A stretch of DNA of 35,432 nucleotides from Bacteroidota bacterium (GCA_023415275.1 JAEZLJ010000001.1:1-35432), one strand, 5' to 3'. Shown: positions 15,025 to 23,942, numbered from the stretch's first letter. Notes: a model not told the origin generated them from the letters alone. A program made the numbers and translations.

Positions 15025-16533
15025 ATGAAAAGAACATTTAAATATATATCACCACTCTTGTTGCTTTTGATGGCAATAGCTGGTTGCAAAAAAAGCTACC
15101 TGGAAACAGTTCCCAGTAATGGTGTAACGAAGGAAACTCTGTTTACGTCATACATTGGTATATCATCTGCATTGCAGGGTATTTATAAAGAGCAGTTTCA
15201 ATATGGGATTGCAGGCAGTACCGGCCATGATAATTTCGGTCAAAAAGCCCTTGATCTTTCTGCTGATCTTATGGGTAATGATATGATCGTTCACACTGCA
15301 GGGTATGGATGGTTCAACAGGGATTACAATTATTCAGAACAGGGCGTAGCCACTTCAGGACGCCGTTCTGATATTGCCTGGTACTTATATTATGATATCA
15401 TTAAACAAGCTAATAATATCATTAAAAGTGTTGATGCTGTAGGAGATGCCACACAAGCTCAAAAAGAAGATGTGAAAGGCCAGGCCTTGGGTTTAAGAGC
15501 CTATGCTTACTATAACCTGGTAAATTGGTTTCAACAAACCTACAAAGGAAATGAGTCCAAACCAGGGGTGCCTATTTATGATGAGCACTCCTCAGTTGCA
15601 GAACTGCAATCGGGTAAGCCAAGAGCCAGTGTTCAGGAAGTATACAATCAAATAGTATCTGACTTAACACTTGCCGAAACATTGCTCAATGGAAAGGCAC
15701 AAGCACTGAAATCCAATATTGATATTCATGTAGTAGAAGGCTTAAGAGCTCGTACAGCTTTGATTATGGAAGATTGGGCTACTGCTGCCACCGCTGCAAA
15801 TAAGGCCAGGCAAGGATATACATTAATGGACTCTGTTGAATATGACACAATACCTGCTTTTTCTTCGGCAAAAAGCAAGGAATGGATGTGGGGTTCAATT
15901 ATACCTGCAGACCAGGCAACTACTTATGCCTCATTTTTCTCGCATATGGATATCCGCACAGGAGGATATGCTGCGCTGGGTAACCAGAAGAAGATCACAA
16001 AAGCTTTATATGATCAAATCGCTAAAGGTGATGCCAGGAAAGTACTTTTTAGAACACCTACATCTACTTCGACATCAAATCCTCCTTACAACCAGTTAAA
16101 GTTCCAGGTGCCTGACGCTTCTAAAAAATGGGAAGCAGATTACCTGTATATGAGGGCTTCCGAAATGTACCTGATCGAGGCTGAAGCGTTAGCCCGCCAG
16201 GGAAAAGAGGCGGAAGCAAAAACTGTGTTGGAAACTTTGGTAAAAGCCAGGTACCGTGCTTACAGTGCTTCTTCTTTGAGCGGTAATGAATTGTTAAGTG
16301 AGATCTTGTTACAACGCAGGATCGAATTATGGGGTGAAGGATTTTCATTGTTCGATATCAAGCGTTTGAAAACAGGTTTGAATAGACCTACAGGAACAGG
16401 AAACCATGGTGCGCCAAGTTTTGACCCGGGTGTATATACCATGCCAGATGCAGATCCAAGATTCTTGTTAAGAATACCTCAGCGTGAATTAGATAATAAC
16501 TTGTCTATGACACCTGCTGATCAAAACCCATAA
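15025..16533 (+). CDS. SusD/RagB-type nutrient-binding lipoprotein
   Basis: Surface lipoprotein that covers the SusC channel and captures the substrate. The 502-residue product has a lipoprotein signal with Cys21 in MAIAGCKK, followed by the usual start YLETVPSNGVTKETLF. The helical TPR core shows QALGLRAYAYYNLVNWF and the C-terminal SusD signature YLYMRASEMYLIEAEALARQG with ELLSEILLQRRIELWGEGFSLFDIKRL. An upstream in-frame ATG at 14995 lies inside susC and would spoil the signal peptide, so 15025 is chosen. It is the second gene of the operon and is followed after 31 nt by a third lipoprotein gene. Confidence 0.95.
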   Translation: MKRTFKYISPLLLLLMAIAGCKKSYLETVPSNGVTKETLFTSYIGISSALQGIYKEQFQYGIAGSTGHDNFGQKALDLSADLMGNDMIVHTAGYGWFNRDYNYSEQGVATSGRRSDIAWYLYYDIIKQANNIIKSVDAVGDATQAQKEDVKGQALGLRAYAYYNLVNWFQQTYKGNESKPGVPIYDEHSSVAELQSGKPRASVQEVYNQIVSDLTLAETLLNGKAQALKSNIDIHVVEGLRARTALIMEDWATAATAANKARQGYTLMDSVEYDTIPAFSSAKSKEWMWGSIIPADQATTYASFFSHMDIRTGGYAALGNQKKITKALYDQIAKGDARKVLFRTPTSTSTSNPPYNQLKFQVPDASKKWEADYLYMRASEMYLIEAEALARQGKEAEAKTVLETLVKARYRAYSASSLSGNELLSEILLQRRIELWGEGFSLFDIKRLKTGLNRPTGTGNHGAPSFDPGVYTMPDADPRFLLRIPQRELDNNLSMTPADQNP

Positions 16534-16564
16534 GATTAAATCAACGACAAAAAGTATTCGAATC

Positions 16565-17437
16565 ATGAATAATAATATTTTTAGATTTCTGTTTGCTGCT
16601 ACTATTCTTTTTACAATAGGAGCCTGCAAAAAGAATAACCTTGTAATTGACAAAGAGGTGATACCTCCAAGCTTTGCAAAATTCAATGCTACCACTTTAT
16701 CTTCTACCTATTATGTCAGCAGTGCCAATACCCCTTTTAAAATTCCGGTGGGTATTACTGCAGTGGCAGATAAGGACAGGACTGTGACTTTTAGCTATGC
16801 TTCATCTACGGGTGCCGCTGCAGGGTCTCAATACACGGCACCTGCTTCATTAGTCATTCCTGCAGGAAAAGCATTGGATTCTTTGCCTATCCAGGGCATC
16901 TATGCAGGTTATCCTTCTTCTTCAAGAATTGATACCCTGAAGGTTACGATTGGCAGTGGAGATGTAGCTGCAAGCGCTTACAACAATGTTTATACTGTGA
17001 TCATGCGTAAGTATTGTGATGTAAATGGCGCCAACCTGGTGGGTGATTATTCTAATTCAACAGATACTTATAATGGTGGTGCCAGTTCAAAACCGAACTA
17101 TACGGCTACCATTTCAAATTGGACACCCCTTACACCTACATCAGGCACTGTAGTCATCAAAAACCTTGGTGCTACTTCTGACAATGGCTGGGGTCCTTTT
17201 GATGTTACTGATGGAGCTATTACCCCTGGATTAACAGCTACTTTAGACTGGAGCAATCCTGCTAATTTTTCTGTGACCATTCCTCAGCAGAATTATTTTG
17301 GTAGTGGTTCAGCTATTTCCACTATCACAGCTACAGGTACTTTCTCCTCTTGTGATAATACATTCAATATTGTTGCGAAGGTGAAATATGCTGGAAATGG
17401 AAGTACCTATACCCATACATCTATTTTCAGGCGATAA
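16565..17437 (+). CDS. Third surface lipoprotein of the SusCD operon
   Basis: A 290-residue lipoprotein with Cys21 in TIGACKKN. It has no enzyme motif. Residues about 35-145 look like a beta-sandwich with a Calx-beta-like edge (QYTAPASLVIPAGKALDSLPI), as in the DUF1735/DUF4843 type domains often encoded behind susD. The second half (150-290) is rich in Thr, Ser, Asn and Gly with aromatic residues (NWTPLTPTSGTVVI, SDNGWGPFDV, TATLDWSNPANFSV), which suggests another beta domain. By position it is likely a substrate-binding surface protein working with SusCD. The precise family is not certain. A strong terminator follows 20 nt after the stop, so it ends the operon. Confidence 0.8.
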   Translation: MNNNIFRFLFAATILFTIGACKKNNLVIDKEVIPPSFAKFNATTLSSTYYVSSANTPFKIPVGITAVADKDRTVTFSYASSTGAAAGSQYTAPASLVIPAGKALDSLPIQGIYAGYPSSSRIDTLKVTIGSGDVAASAYNNVYTVIMRKYCDVNGANLVGDYSNSTDTYNGGASSKPNYTATISNWTPLTPTSGTVVIKNLGATSDNGWGPFDVTDGAITPGLTATLDWSNPANFSVTIPQQNYFGSGSAISTITATGTFSSCDNTFNIVAKVKYAGNGSTYTHTSIFRR

Positions 17438-17456
17438 CATAAATCCAGATAATACT

Positions 17457-17492
17457 AAAAGACCTGCCCGTTTATTCAGGCAGGTCTTTTTT
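17457..17492 (+). terminator. Intrinsic terminator of the SusCD operon
   Basis: A perfect 12-bp stem, AAAAGACCTGCC with GGCAGGTCTTTT, around a 10-nt loop, ending in six T residues. On the other strand the stem is followed by only four T residues, so it may also act weakly on the convergent TlpA-like gene. Confidence 0.88.
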
Positions 17493-17517
17493 ATGAGTAG
17501 AGGAACCTAACAAGTAA

Positions 17518-18636
17518 CTATTTATTCAATAAGGAGCTCAATGCATTCTCAAGGTCCTTGCCTCTTAAATCCTCAGCAATGATCTTTCCGGTAGGATCTA
17601 TGAGCACGTTGTAAGGAATGCTTCTCACGTCATAAAGTGCAGCTGCTTCACTTTCCCAATATTTAAGATCACTTACATGATTCCAGGTAAGTCCATCATT
17701 TTTGATGGCCTGCAGCCAGGCGGCCTTATTCTTATCCAGTGATACACCCAGAATAGTAAAGTTTTTATCCTTGAACTGGTTATATGCTTTTACCACATTC
17801 GGGTTTTCCTGCCTGCATGGACCGCACCAACTGGCCCAGAAATCTACCAACACATACTTTCCTTTAAAGGAGGAAAGAGATACAGGCGTTCCAGTTGTAT
17901 CCGGAAGTGTGAAATCCGGAGCTTGTTGTGACCGTTGGTTCTTTTTCAATTCATTCAAAGCCGTACTGTTTGGAAATTTAGCAGAAGATTTATTTACCAC
18001 CTCGCTTACTTCCATGTTATTCAAAGGTTTTAGACCTAATTGTTGGGTAAGCCGCTGGTAATTACCTAATGCATATAATGCCAGCACAGGACTGGTGGCA
18101 TTGTCTATAAAATTCAATGTATATGATTTTAAATCAGTGGCAGCAGTTTCGTAATTACCGAAAGGCACATTCACTACGCTATCCGGCGATTTGATCTTTA
18201 AAAGTGAATCCACTTCGCGGCTCAGTTCATAAATATTTTTTGCCTTCTGCATGGTTGACTTGTCAAAGTCTATAATGCCCTGGCTCGCCTTTGAACCACT
18301 TACTGTATAGGGTTCCGCCTGGTTCATCAGGTCTGCATTCACAGTGATCTTTTTTGAATCATTGATCAATACAGCAAATGGATATGGATTTTCATTCACC
18401 CGCAGGCTATAAATAGATTCTTCCTTGCCCGAACCTGACAGGTCAAATGAACCATCTTTTTGCAACTGGGCAGAATCTATAATAACAGGGGCGGAGCCGG
18501 CAGGGCTTTCCTGTAGATAAATCATTTTTGCCGTACTGTTCTTGACAGTGCCATCCACCTTAAAGGAATTGCCATCCTTTTTATTATTGCATGATAATAT
18601 ACCCGCACAAACAAATGCAATGAGAATTTTATTCAT
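17518..18636 (-). CDS. TlpA-like thioredoxin lipoprotein with DUF4369-type N-terminus
   Basis: A periplasm-facing thiol-disulfide oxidoreductase. The 372-residue product has a lipoprotein-like signal (Cys16 in GILSCNNK), a beta-rich N-terminal domain of the DUF4369 kind (about 25-115; FKVDGTVKNSTAKMIYLQE), a helical linker, and a C-terminal TlpA/ResA fold from 238 (APDFTLPDTTGTPVSLSSF). The redox site is WCGPC with Cys271 and Cys274, and the cis-proline is Pro341 in RSIPYNVLIDP. Such proteins usually keep cysteines reduced, for example in cytochrome c maturation or stress defence; the target here is unknown. The start lies 3 nt behind the gatB stop, so the two form an operon. Confidence 0.92.
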   Translation of the reverse strand: MNKILIAFVCAGILSCNNKKDGNSFKVDGTVKNSTAKMIYLQESPAGSAPVIIDSAQLQKDGSFDLSGSGKEESIYSLRVNENPYPFAVLINDSKKITVNADLMNQAEPYTVSGSKASQGIIDFDKSTMQKAKNIYELSREVDSLLKIKSPDSVVNVPFGNYETAATDLKSYTLNFIDNATSPVLALYALGNYQRLTQQLGLKPLNNMEVSEVVNKSSAKFPNSTALNELKKNQRSQQAPDFTLPDTTGTPVSLSSFKGKYVLVDFWASWCGPCRQENPNVVKAYNQFKDKNFTILGVSLDKNKAAWLQAIKNDGLTWNHVSDLKYWESEAAALYDVRSIPYNVLIDPTGKIIAEDLRGKDLENALSSLLNK

Positions 18637-18639
18637 TAA

Positions 18640-20085
18640 TTAGCCATTTAATTTTTCAATGATCTTTTCAGTAACCAGCCTGGCATCCGCTTTTCCACCG
18701 GATAGCTTCATGACTTCACCTACAAATAAACTAAGCAATCCCTTCTTACCTTTCTTATATTCTGTTATTTTTTGGGCATGTTTGTCCAGGGCATTTTGAA
18801 TTAACAAATCAATTTGTAAGGAAGATGATTCCAATCCCAGGTCATTTTCCTTTATATAAGAATAAATATCTAATCCAGGTTGTTTTGTCAATTCTGTAAA
18901 GATCTTTTGCGAAGCAATACCAAAACTGATCTTTCCTGTATCGATCAATTGTATAAGCCTGGCAATGGATTGAGGTTGCACATTGAATTTATCAGGAGAA
19001 ACGTCCTCTGTCACCAGGTAATTTTTTACAGGACCCATGACCCAGTTAGCAGCTGCTTTATAATTTTCAGTGGATTGAATGATTCCTGAAAAATAAGAAG
19101 CTAACTCTGGATCATTTGCTAATAGGGCAGCATCATACTCCGGCAGGTGATAGGTTGTTTTCAGCTCCTCTTTTATTTCAGATTCCGGTTTAGGTAACAT
19201 TAGCCTGATGGATTCGATCATTTCATCAGAAATAAGAAATGGAGGAAGGTCTGGTTCAGGAAAATACCTGTAATCATCTTCATCCTCCTTGGTGCGGATG
19301 GCATAGGTAGTGAAATCGGCTTCATTCAATCCCCTTGTTTGTTGAAGAATCTCTTCGCCTTTTTGATGCAGTTCTATAAGCCGCAGGCTTTCACTTTCAA
19401 TGGCCTTTTTTATAAAGCGTATAGAGTTCAGGTTTTTAATTTCCACCTTGGTGCCCAGTTCTGGGTCTCCATTTTTGCGCACCGAGATGTTCACATCACA
19501 CCGGAGGCTGCCTTGCTCCATGTTGCCATCGCAGATATTTAAATGCCTTACCAGTTTTCTAAGGGCTGTCACATAGGCGAATGCTTCTTCGGCACTTCGC
19601 AGATCCGGTTCCGTAACGATCTCCAGGAGGGGCATGCCTGCCCGGTTATAATCAATGTTGGTATAACCATCTTCATTATGCAGGCTTTTGCCGGCATCTT
19701 CTTCCATATGGATCCGGTTCAACCGGATCTTCCTTGTTTCTTTTCCTACCTGAACTTCAAGGTAGCCACTTTTACAAATAGGGGTGGTATGTTGTGAGAT
19801 CTGGTAACCTTTGGGGAGATCGGGGTAGAAGTAGTTTTTGCGGGCAAAATAATTGTGCTGCACAATTTCACAATGACAGGCCAGTCCAAGCATTACGGCC
19901 ATAGAAATAGCCTCCTTATTCATTTTGGGTAAAGTGCCCGGATGAGCCAGCGATACTACGCTGACCTGGGTATTAGGTTCCCTTCCAAAAACAGTACTGT
20001 CTCCGCAAAATAATTTGCTTTTGGTAAGTAGCTGCGCATGCACTTCAAGGCCAATGACTATTTCATAATCCTGTATGGTCAACAT
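18640..20085 (-). CDS. gatB: Asp-tRNA(Asn)/Glu-tRNA(Gln) amidotransferase subunit B
   Basis: tRNA-binding subunit of the GatCAB complex that converts misacylated Glu-tRNA(Gln) or Asp-tRNA(Asn) to the amide form. The 481 residues have the family length. The N-terminus contains YEIVIGLEVHAQLLTKSKLF, then the signature KNYFYPDLPKGYQISQ and RIHMEEDAGKS with DYNRAGMPLLEIVTEPD. The C-terminal YqeY-like tail ends with GKADARLVTEKIIEKL. The gatA and gatC genes are not in the window. The -7 box TATTTTTG lies only 5 nt before the ATG. It leads an operon with the TlpA-like gene, an association without an obvious functional link. Confidence 0.97.
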   Translation of the reverse strand: MLTIQDYEIVIGLEVHAQLLTKSKLFCGDSTVFGREPNTQVSVVSLAHPGTLPKMNKEAISMAVMLGLACHCEIVQHNYFARKNYFYPDLPKGYQISQHTTPICKSGYLEVQVGKETRKIRLNRIHMEEDAGKSLHNEDGYTNIDYNRAGMPLLEIVTEPDLRSAEEAFAYVTALRKLVRHLNICDGNMEQGSLRCDVNISVRKNGDPELGTKVEIKNLNSIRFIKKAIESESLRLIELHQKGEEILQQTRGLNEADFTTYAIRTKEDEDDYRYFPEPDLPPFLISDEMIESIRLMLPKPESEIKEELKTTYHLPEYDAALLANDPELASYFSGIIQSTENYKAAANWVMGPVKNYLVTEDVSPDKFNVQPQSIARLIQLIDTGKISFGIASQKIFTELTKQPGLDIYSYIKENDLGLESSSLQIDLLIQNALDKHAQKITEYKKGKKGLLSLFVGEVMKLSGGKADARLVTEKIIEKLNG

Positions 20086-20090
20086 CCGGG

Positions 20091-20098
20091 CAAAAATA
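20091..20098 (-). promoter_or_regulatory. Possible -7 box directly before gatB
   Basis: The minus strand reads TATTTTTG, a full TAnnTTTG match, followed by CCCGG and the ATG. The terminator of the preceding minus-strand gene lies just upstream at 20129-20154, so a promoter must exist in this short interval. No canonical -33 TTG is seen. Confidence 0.5.
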
Positions 20099-20128
20099 CT
20101 CCATTAGGCTAAACCCCATGATATTACG

Positions 20129-20154
20129 AAAAAACCGGCCCCATTGGGACCGGT
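20129..20154 (-). terminator. Intrinsic terminator of the PDZ protein gene
   Basis: On the minus strand ACCGGTCCC pairs with GGGGCCGGT (9 bp with one G-U pair, 3-nt loop) and runs into six T residues. It lies 65 nt behind the PDZ gene stop and separates it from gatB. Confidence 0.75.
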
Positions 20155-20218
20155 CTATGCACATGAGAACTGAGAAATTTTATAGAAGAAGGTAATACTC
20201 CTTCATGAAAACTATGGT

Positions 20219-21214
20219 TTATAGTTCCGCTGTTTTAAGTTTCTTCGGGATCTTCACGGTAACAATTTGTGTTTTTCCATCCCTTTCAATCTTGAAGTTA
20301 TAAGATGACTTATCCCTGTTTTCCCTCATTGTCCTGGTCACATCATCTGTGCTTTTAACTTCCTTATCATCAATGCCAAGCACAATATCTCCTTCTTTAA
20401 TTCCTGCTTTTGCAGCACTGCTTTCATCATCCACATCCAGCACCTTTACACCCTTGCCTTCATCTGTATCCTGTATGGATAAGCCCAGCCTGGGACGTCC
20501 ACCAAATGCATAGACATTGCCACCAAATCCTTCCATAGGGGGCATGGGGGTTTCAGGCATAGCAATTCTTGGCATAGTAAAAGTATTCATGCGGATGCCT
20601 TTCCATTTTCCTAATTCAGCAGTGGCTTTCCGCTCTTTTCCATCACGCAGGTAAGTAATATCAACCTTATCACCAGGTTTGCGGTCATGAATGGCTTCTG
20701 TTACATCTTCTGCATCCTCAATTTTCTTATCACCGATTTTTGTGATAATGTCGCCTTTTTTAAGACCGGCTTTCTCTGCAGCACTTTCATCTGTTACGCC
20801 TTCAATAGCTGCTCCCTTATCATCACTTGAAGTATTTACCCCAAGCATAGCCCTGTTGTCATCTTCACTGAATAAAGAGAAACCATCATGGTCCATATCC
20901 ATATTCCAGGTACCACCGCCAGGGGCACGGTTCATCATCCTGAAGTTGCGGTTGCCTAAACCTTTTATGGTGTTTACATTTACATGTACATCTTTATCCT
21001 CTTCGGCATCCTTGCCGTTTACTTTCACTTTATTACCATCAATCTCAATGACCGTTTTCTTATCGAGATTGGCATTCCTGGTGATGACAATGGTCTGCAT
21101 TTCCTTTTCTTCCTTGGTGTCTTTGGACTTCTCTTTTTGAGCCAGTACAACAGAGGGAACGGTTAAAAAAGCAATCCCCGCAATCAACAATCGTTTTACA
21201 AAAATTTGTTTCAT
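20219..21214 (-). CDS. Secreted protein with two PDZ domains
   Basis: A 331-residue exported protein: signal peptide ending VVLAQ at about 26, a charged region to about 115 rich in Lys and Glu, and two PDZ domains at about 121-200 and 240-322. Each has the carboxylate-binding loop and core pattern, MLGVNTSS with AAEKAGLKKGDIITKIG and RLGLSIQDT with AAKAGIKEGDIVLGID. A Met/Pro-rich linker (TFTMPRIAMPETPMPPMEGF) joins them. The arrangement resembles the tail of DegP/HtrA proteases, but no serine protease domain is present, so it is more likely an adaptor or chaperone that binds protein C-termini in the periplasm. It is a single-gene unit with its own terminator and a promoter flanked by inverted repeats, which suggests repressor control. 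Confidence 0.88.
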   Translation of the reverse strand: MKQIFVKRLLIAGIAFLTVPSVVLAQKEKSKDTKEEKEMQTIVITRNANLDKKTVIEIDGNKVKVNGKDAEEDKDVHVNVNTIKGLGNRNFRMMNRAPGGGTWNMDMDHDGFSLFSEDDNRAMLGVNTSSDDKGAAIEGVTDESAAEKAGLKKGDIITKIGDKKIEDAEDVTEAIHDRKPGDKVDITYLRDGKERKATAELGKWKGIRMNTFTMPRIAMPETPMPPMEGFGGNVYAFGGRPRLGLSIQDTDEGKGVKVLDVDDESSAAKAGIKEGDIVLGIDDKEVKSTDDVTRTMRENRDKSSYNFKIERDGKTQIVTVKIPKKLKTAEL

Positions 21215-21229
21215 AACTGTATTGTTTTG

Positions 21230-21249
21230 TCTACGTTAAATTTCGTAGA
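21230..21249 (-). promoter_or_regulatory. Inverted repeat over the likely start point of the PDZ gene
   Basis: TCTACG and CGTAGA form a 6-bp dyad around an 8-nt A/T-rich centre. It begins 1 nt downstream of the -7 box at 21251-21258 and therefore covers the expected transcription start. It is a candidate operator. Confidence 0.4.
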
Positions 21250-21250
21250 T

Positions 21251-21271
21251 CAAATATAGAGAACAGTTCTC
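21251..21271 (-). promoter_or_regulatory. PDZ gene promoter: -7 box abutting a perfect palindrome
   Basis: The minus strand reads TATATTTG (21251-21258), a full TAnnTTTG match. Directly upstream, within the spacer, is GAGAACTGTTCTC (21259-21271), a perfect 6-1-6 palindrome. A TTTCG lies about 18 nt upstream of the box as a possible -33 element. Position between -33 and -7 is typical for a repressor site; the regulator is unknown. Confidence 0.55.
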
Positions 21272-21311
21272 AATTACGAAAGACTTCGCAATTGTTAAAA
21301 TGTTAAAAGGT

Positions 21312-23924
21312 TTAAAGCAGGGCTTTAACGGTATCAATGACCTGTTGAAGGGAGGAAATATCCTGGCCACCGGCAGTTGCCAGTGTCTTTTGACCACCTC
21401 CGCCTCCTTTTATTAGCGGGGCAATCTTTTGCTTGATCAGGGCACTGGCGTCAAGGCCTTTTTCCTTTGTTTTGTCCTCATCAAACAATAGCACCACTCC
21501 TGCTTTGCCCTCCACAGAGGAAGCAAGCACGATGATGGGGTTGGATATAACTGATTTTAATTCAAATGCCAGCTTTTTTAAAGAATCAGCATTCACCTGG
21601 TTTACCACTTCTCCAATAAAATTAACGCCGTTGATTTCCTGTGCTTTTACTTTTAAGCTATCCCGCAATCCAGACAACCTGGATTGTTCCATTCTTTCGG
21701 CTTCCTTTTTAAGTTGGGTATTCTCTTCATTGAGGGTGGTAATAGCCTTTACAATATCTTTTGGACTTTTCAATTGCTCCCGGATGGTTTGCACCAGTTG
21801 AATCTGTTCATTGACATATTGCTCCGCAGCTGCTCCACTTAATGCTTCTATCCTTCGTACACCTGCAGCCACTGCGCTTTCAGAAATGATCTTGAAGAAG
21901 CCCAGTTCTCCTGTGGCACCAACATGGGTACCCCCACAAAGTTCTACAGAGTATCCGGGATCCATACTGACCACCCGTACCTCATCTCCGTACTTTTCGC
22001 CAAATAAAGCCATGGCACCCGTTTTCATAGCTTCCTCCTTGGGCATGTACCTGGTTACCACGTGAATATTCTCTCTTATTTTCTGGTTCACTATTTTTTC
22101 TACCTCAGCCAACTCTTCGTTGGTCAATTTGCTGAAATGGGAAAAGTCAAAACGCAGGTAGTCGGCATTCACCAAAGATCCTTTTTGTGCTACATGCGAA
22201 CCCACGACTTTGCGTAAGGCGGCATGAAGAAGATGCGTGGCGCTGTGATGCACTGCTGTATTTTTTCTTTTATGTGCATCAACTTTTGCCTCCACTTTCC
22301 CATTTAGGTCTGCAGGTATCTTTTCAGCAAAATGTATGATCAGGTCATTATCCTTTTTGGTATCTACTACCTTCAGTTTTTGCCCATTAATCAATAATTC
22401 GCCACTATCGCCTACTTGTCCGCCGCTTTCTGCATAAAAAGGTGTTTGGTCCAGTACGATCTGGTATGCTTCACGTCCTTTGGTTTTTACTTTCCTGTAT
22501 TTAAGCACATGGGCCTCGGTTTCCAACGAATCATACCCAACAAAAATAGAGTTGTTGCCTTCGTTTACCACAATCCAGTCTTCAGTATCAATAGCTGTGG
22601 CAGCACGGGAACGTTCCTTTTGCTTTTGCATTTCAGCATTGAATGCTGATTCATCCACTGATAGGTTTCTTTCAGAAACGATAAGGCGTGTCAGGTCAAA
22701 GGGAAAGCCATACGTATCGTATAGCTCAAAAGCATCCTTCCCTGAGATCTCTTTACCCGATGCTCCGATAATGTCTTCTATACGCTTTAATCCTTTCTCC
22801 AGTGTTCTTAAAAAAGCTTCTTCCTCTTCTTTGATCACTTTTGTCACAAAGGCTTCCTGCTGTTTCAATTCAGGGAATACTCCTGCAAATTGTTCTGCGA
22901 TTACAGGAACGAGTTGAAATAACAGTGGTGTTTTATAATCGAGGTAGGAATAATAATAACGTACGGCTCTTCTTAATATCCTTCTAATGACATAGCCAGC
23001 TCCTGTATTGGATGGAAGCTGCCCATCTGCAATAGTAAAAGATATGGCCCTGATATGATCTGACAATACCCTCACTGCAATATCTGCCTTTGAATCACCG
23101 CCCTGGTATTTCATCTGGGTGATCTCGCAGATCTTACTGATAGTGCCTGTAAATACATCCGTGTCATAGTTGGAATTCTTGCCTTGTATCACTCTCACCA
23201 GGCGCTCAAAGCCCATACCTGTATCCACATGTTTGGCGGGGAGTTGTTGCAGGCTTCCGTCTTTTAAACGGTTGTATTGTATGAATACATTGTTCCATAT
23301 TTCAATTACCTGGGGATGGTCAGCATTCACAAGAGTCTTTCCATCTACCTGTTTCCTTTCTTCTTCAGACCTTGAATCCACATGGATCTCTGTGCAGGGT
23401 CCACAAGGCCCCGTATCACCCATTTCCCAGAAGTTATCTTTCTTATTGCCCATCAATATCCTGTCGGCACTGATCCATTTTTTCCATTCTTCAGCCGCTT
23501 CCTCATCCACAGGAAGGCCTTCTTTGGTATCACCTTCAAATACAGTTACATATAATCGGTCTGCAGGAATATTCAGCACTTTGGTCAGAAGTTCCCAACT
23601 CCATTCAATGGCTTCTTTTTTAAAATAATCACCAAAGCTCCAGTTTCCCAACATTTCAAACATAGTATGATGATAGGTATCAACACCTACTTCTTCCAGG
23701 TCATTGTGTTTACCACTCACCCTCAGGCATTTTTGTGTATCAGCAATCCGTGGGTAGGGTGCCTGTTTATTTCCAAGAAAATAATCCTTGAACTGGTTCA
23801 TCCCTGCATTGGTAAACATCAGGGTAGGATCATTCTTTACCACTATAGGAGAAGAGGGAACGATATGATGATCTTTCGTTTTAAAAAAATCTAAAAAAGC
23901 TTTGCGTATGTCTGCGCTAGTCAT
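21312..23924 (-). CDS. alaS: Alanyl-tRNA synthetase
   Basis: Charges tRNA-Ala with alanine and clears mischarged Ser/Gly through its editing domain. The 870-residue product starts with TSADIRKAFLDFFKTKDHHIVPSSP and shows the class II core (NAGMNQFKDYFLG, MLGNWSFGDYF, DTGPCGPCTEIH). The editing domain has the zinc-binding HxxxH (HHSATHLLH, near 22230-22250) and the CGGTH signature (near 21926-21940). The C-Ala end reads LIKGGGGGQKTLATAGG. The ATG at 23924 is chosen; a GTG at 23933 would add three residues that the family does not usually show. It is divergent from the M23 peptidase, a neighbourhood I recall from other Bacteroidota. Confidence 0.97.
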   Translation of the reverse strand: MTSADIRKAFLDFFKTKDHHIVPSSPIVVKNDPTLMFTNAGMNQFKDYFLGNKQAPYPRIADTQKCLRVSGKHNDLEEVGVDTYHHTMFEMLGNWSFGDYFKKEAIEWSWELLTKVLNIPADRLYVTVFEGDTKEGLPVDEEAAEEWKKWISADRILMGNKKDNFWEMGDTGPCGPCTEIHVDSRSEEERKQVDGKTLVNADHPQVIEIWNNVFIQYNRLKDGSLQQLPAKHVDTGMGFERLVRVIQGKNSNYDTDVFTGTISKICEITQMKYQGGDSKADIAVRVLSDHIRAISFTIADGQLPSNTGAGYVIRRILRRAVRYYYSYLDYKTPLLFQLVPVIAEQFAGVFPELKQQEAFVTKVIKEEEEAFLRTLEKGLKRIEDIIGASGKEISGKDAFELYDTYGFPFDLTRLIVSERNLSVDESAFNAEMQKQKERSRAATAIDTEDWIVVNEGNNSIFVGYDSLETEAHVLKYRKVKTKGREAYQIVLDQTPFYAESGGQVGDSGELLINGQKLKVVDTKKDNDLIIHFAEKIPADLNGKVEAKVDAHKRKNTAVHHSATHLLHAALRKVVGSHVAQKGSLVNADYLRFDFSHFSKLTNEELAEVEKIVNQKIRENIHVVTRYMPKEEAMKTGAMALFGEKYGDEVRVVSMDPGYSVELCGGTHVGATGELGFFKIISESAVAAGVRRIEALSGAAAEQYVNEQIQLVQTIREQLKSPKDIVKAITTLNEENTQLKKEAERMEQSRLSGLRDSLKVKAQEINGVNFIGEVVNQVNADSLKKLAFELKSVISNPIIVLASSVEGKAGVVLLFDEDKTKEKGLDASALIKQKIAPLIKGGGGGQKTLATAGGQDISSLQQVIDTVKALL

Positions 23925-23942
23925 TATGCTCACAATAAAAGA

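Noticed and set aside
22480..22917. Plus-strand frames of up to 152 codons inside alaS
   Set aside because: These are shadows of a strongly conserved minus-strand gene.
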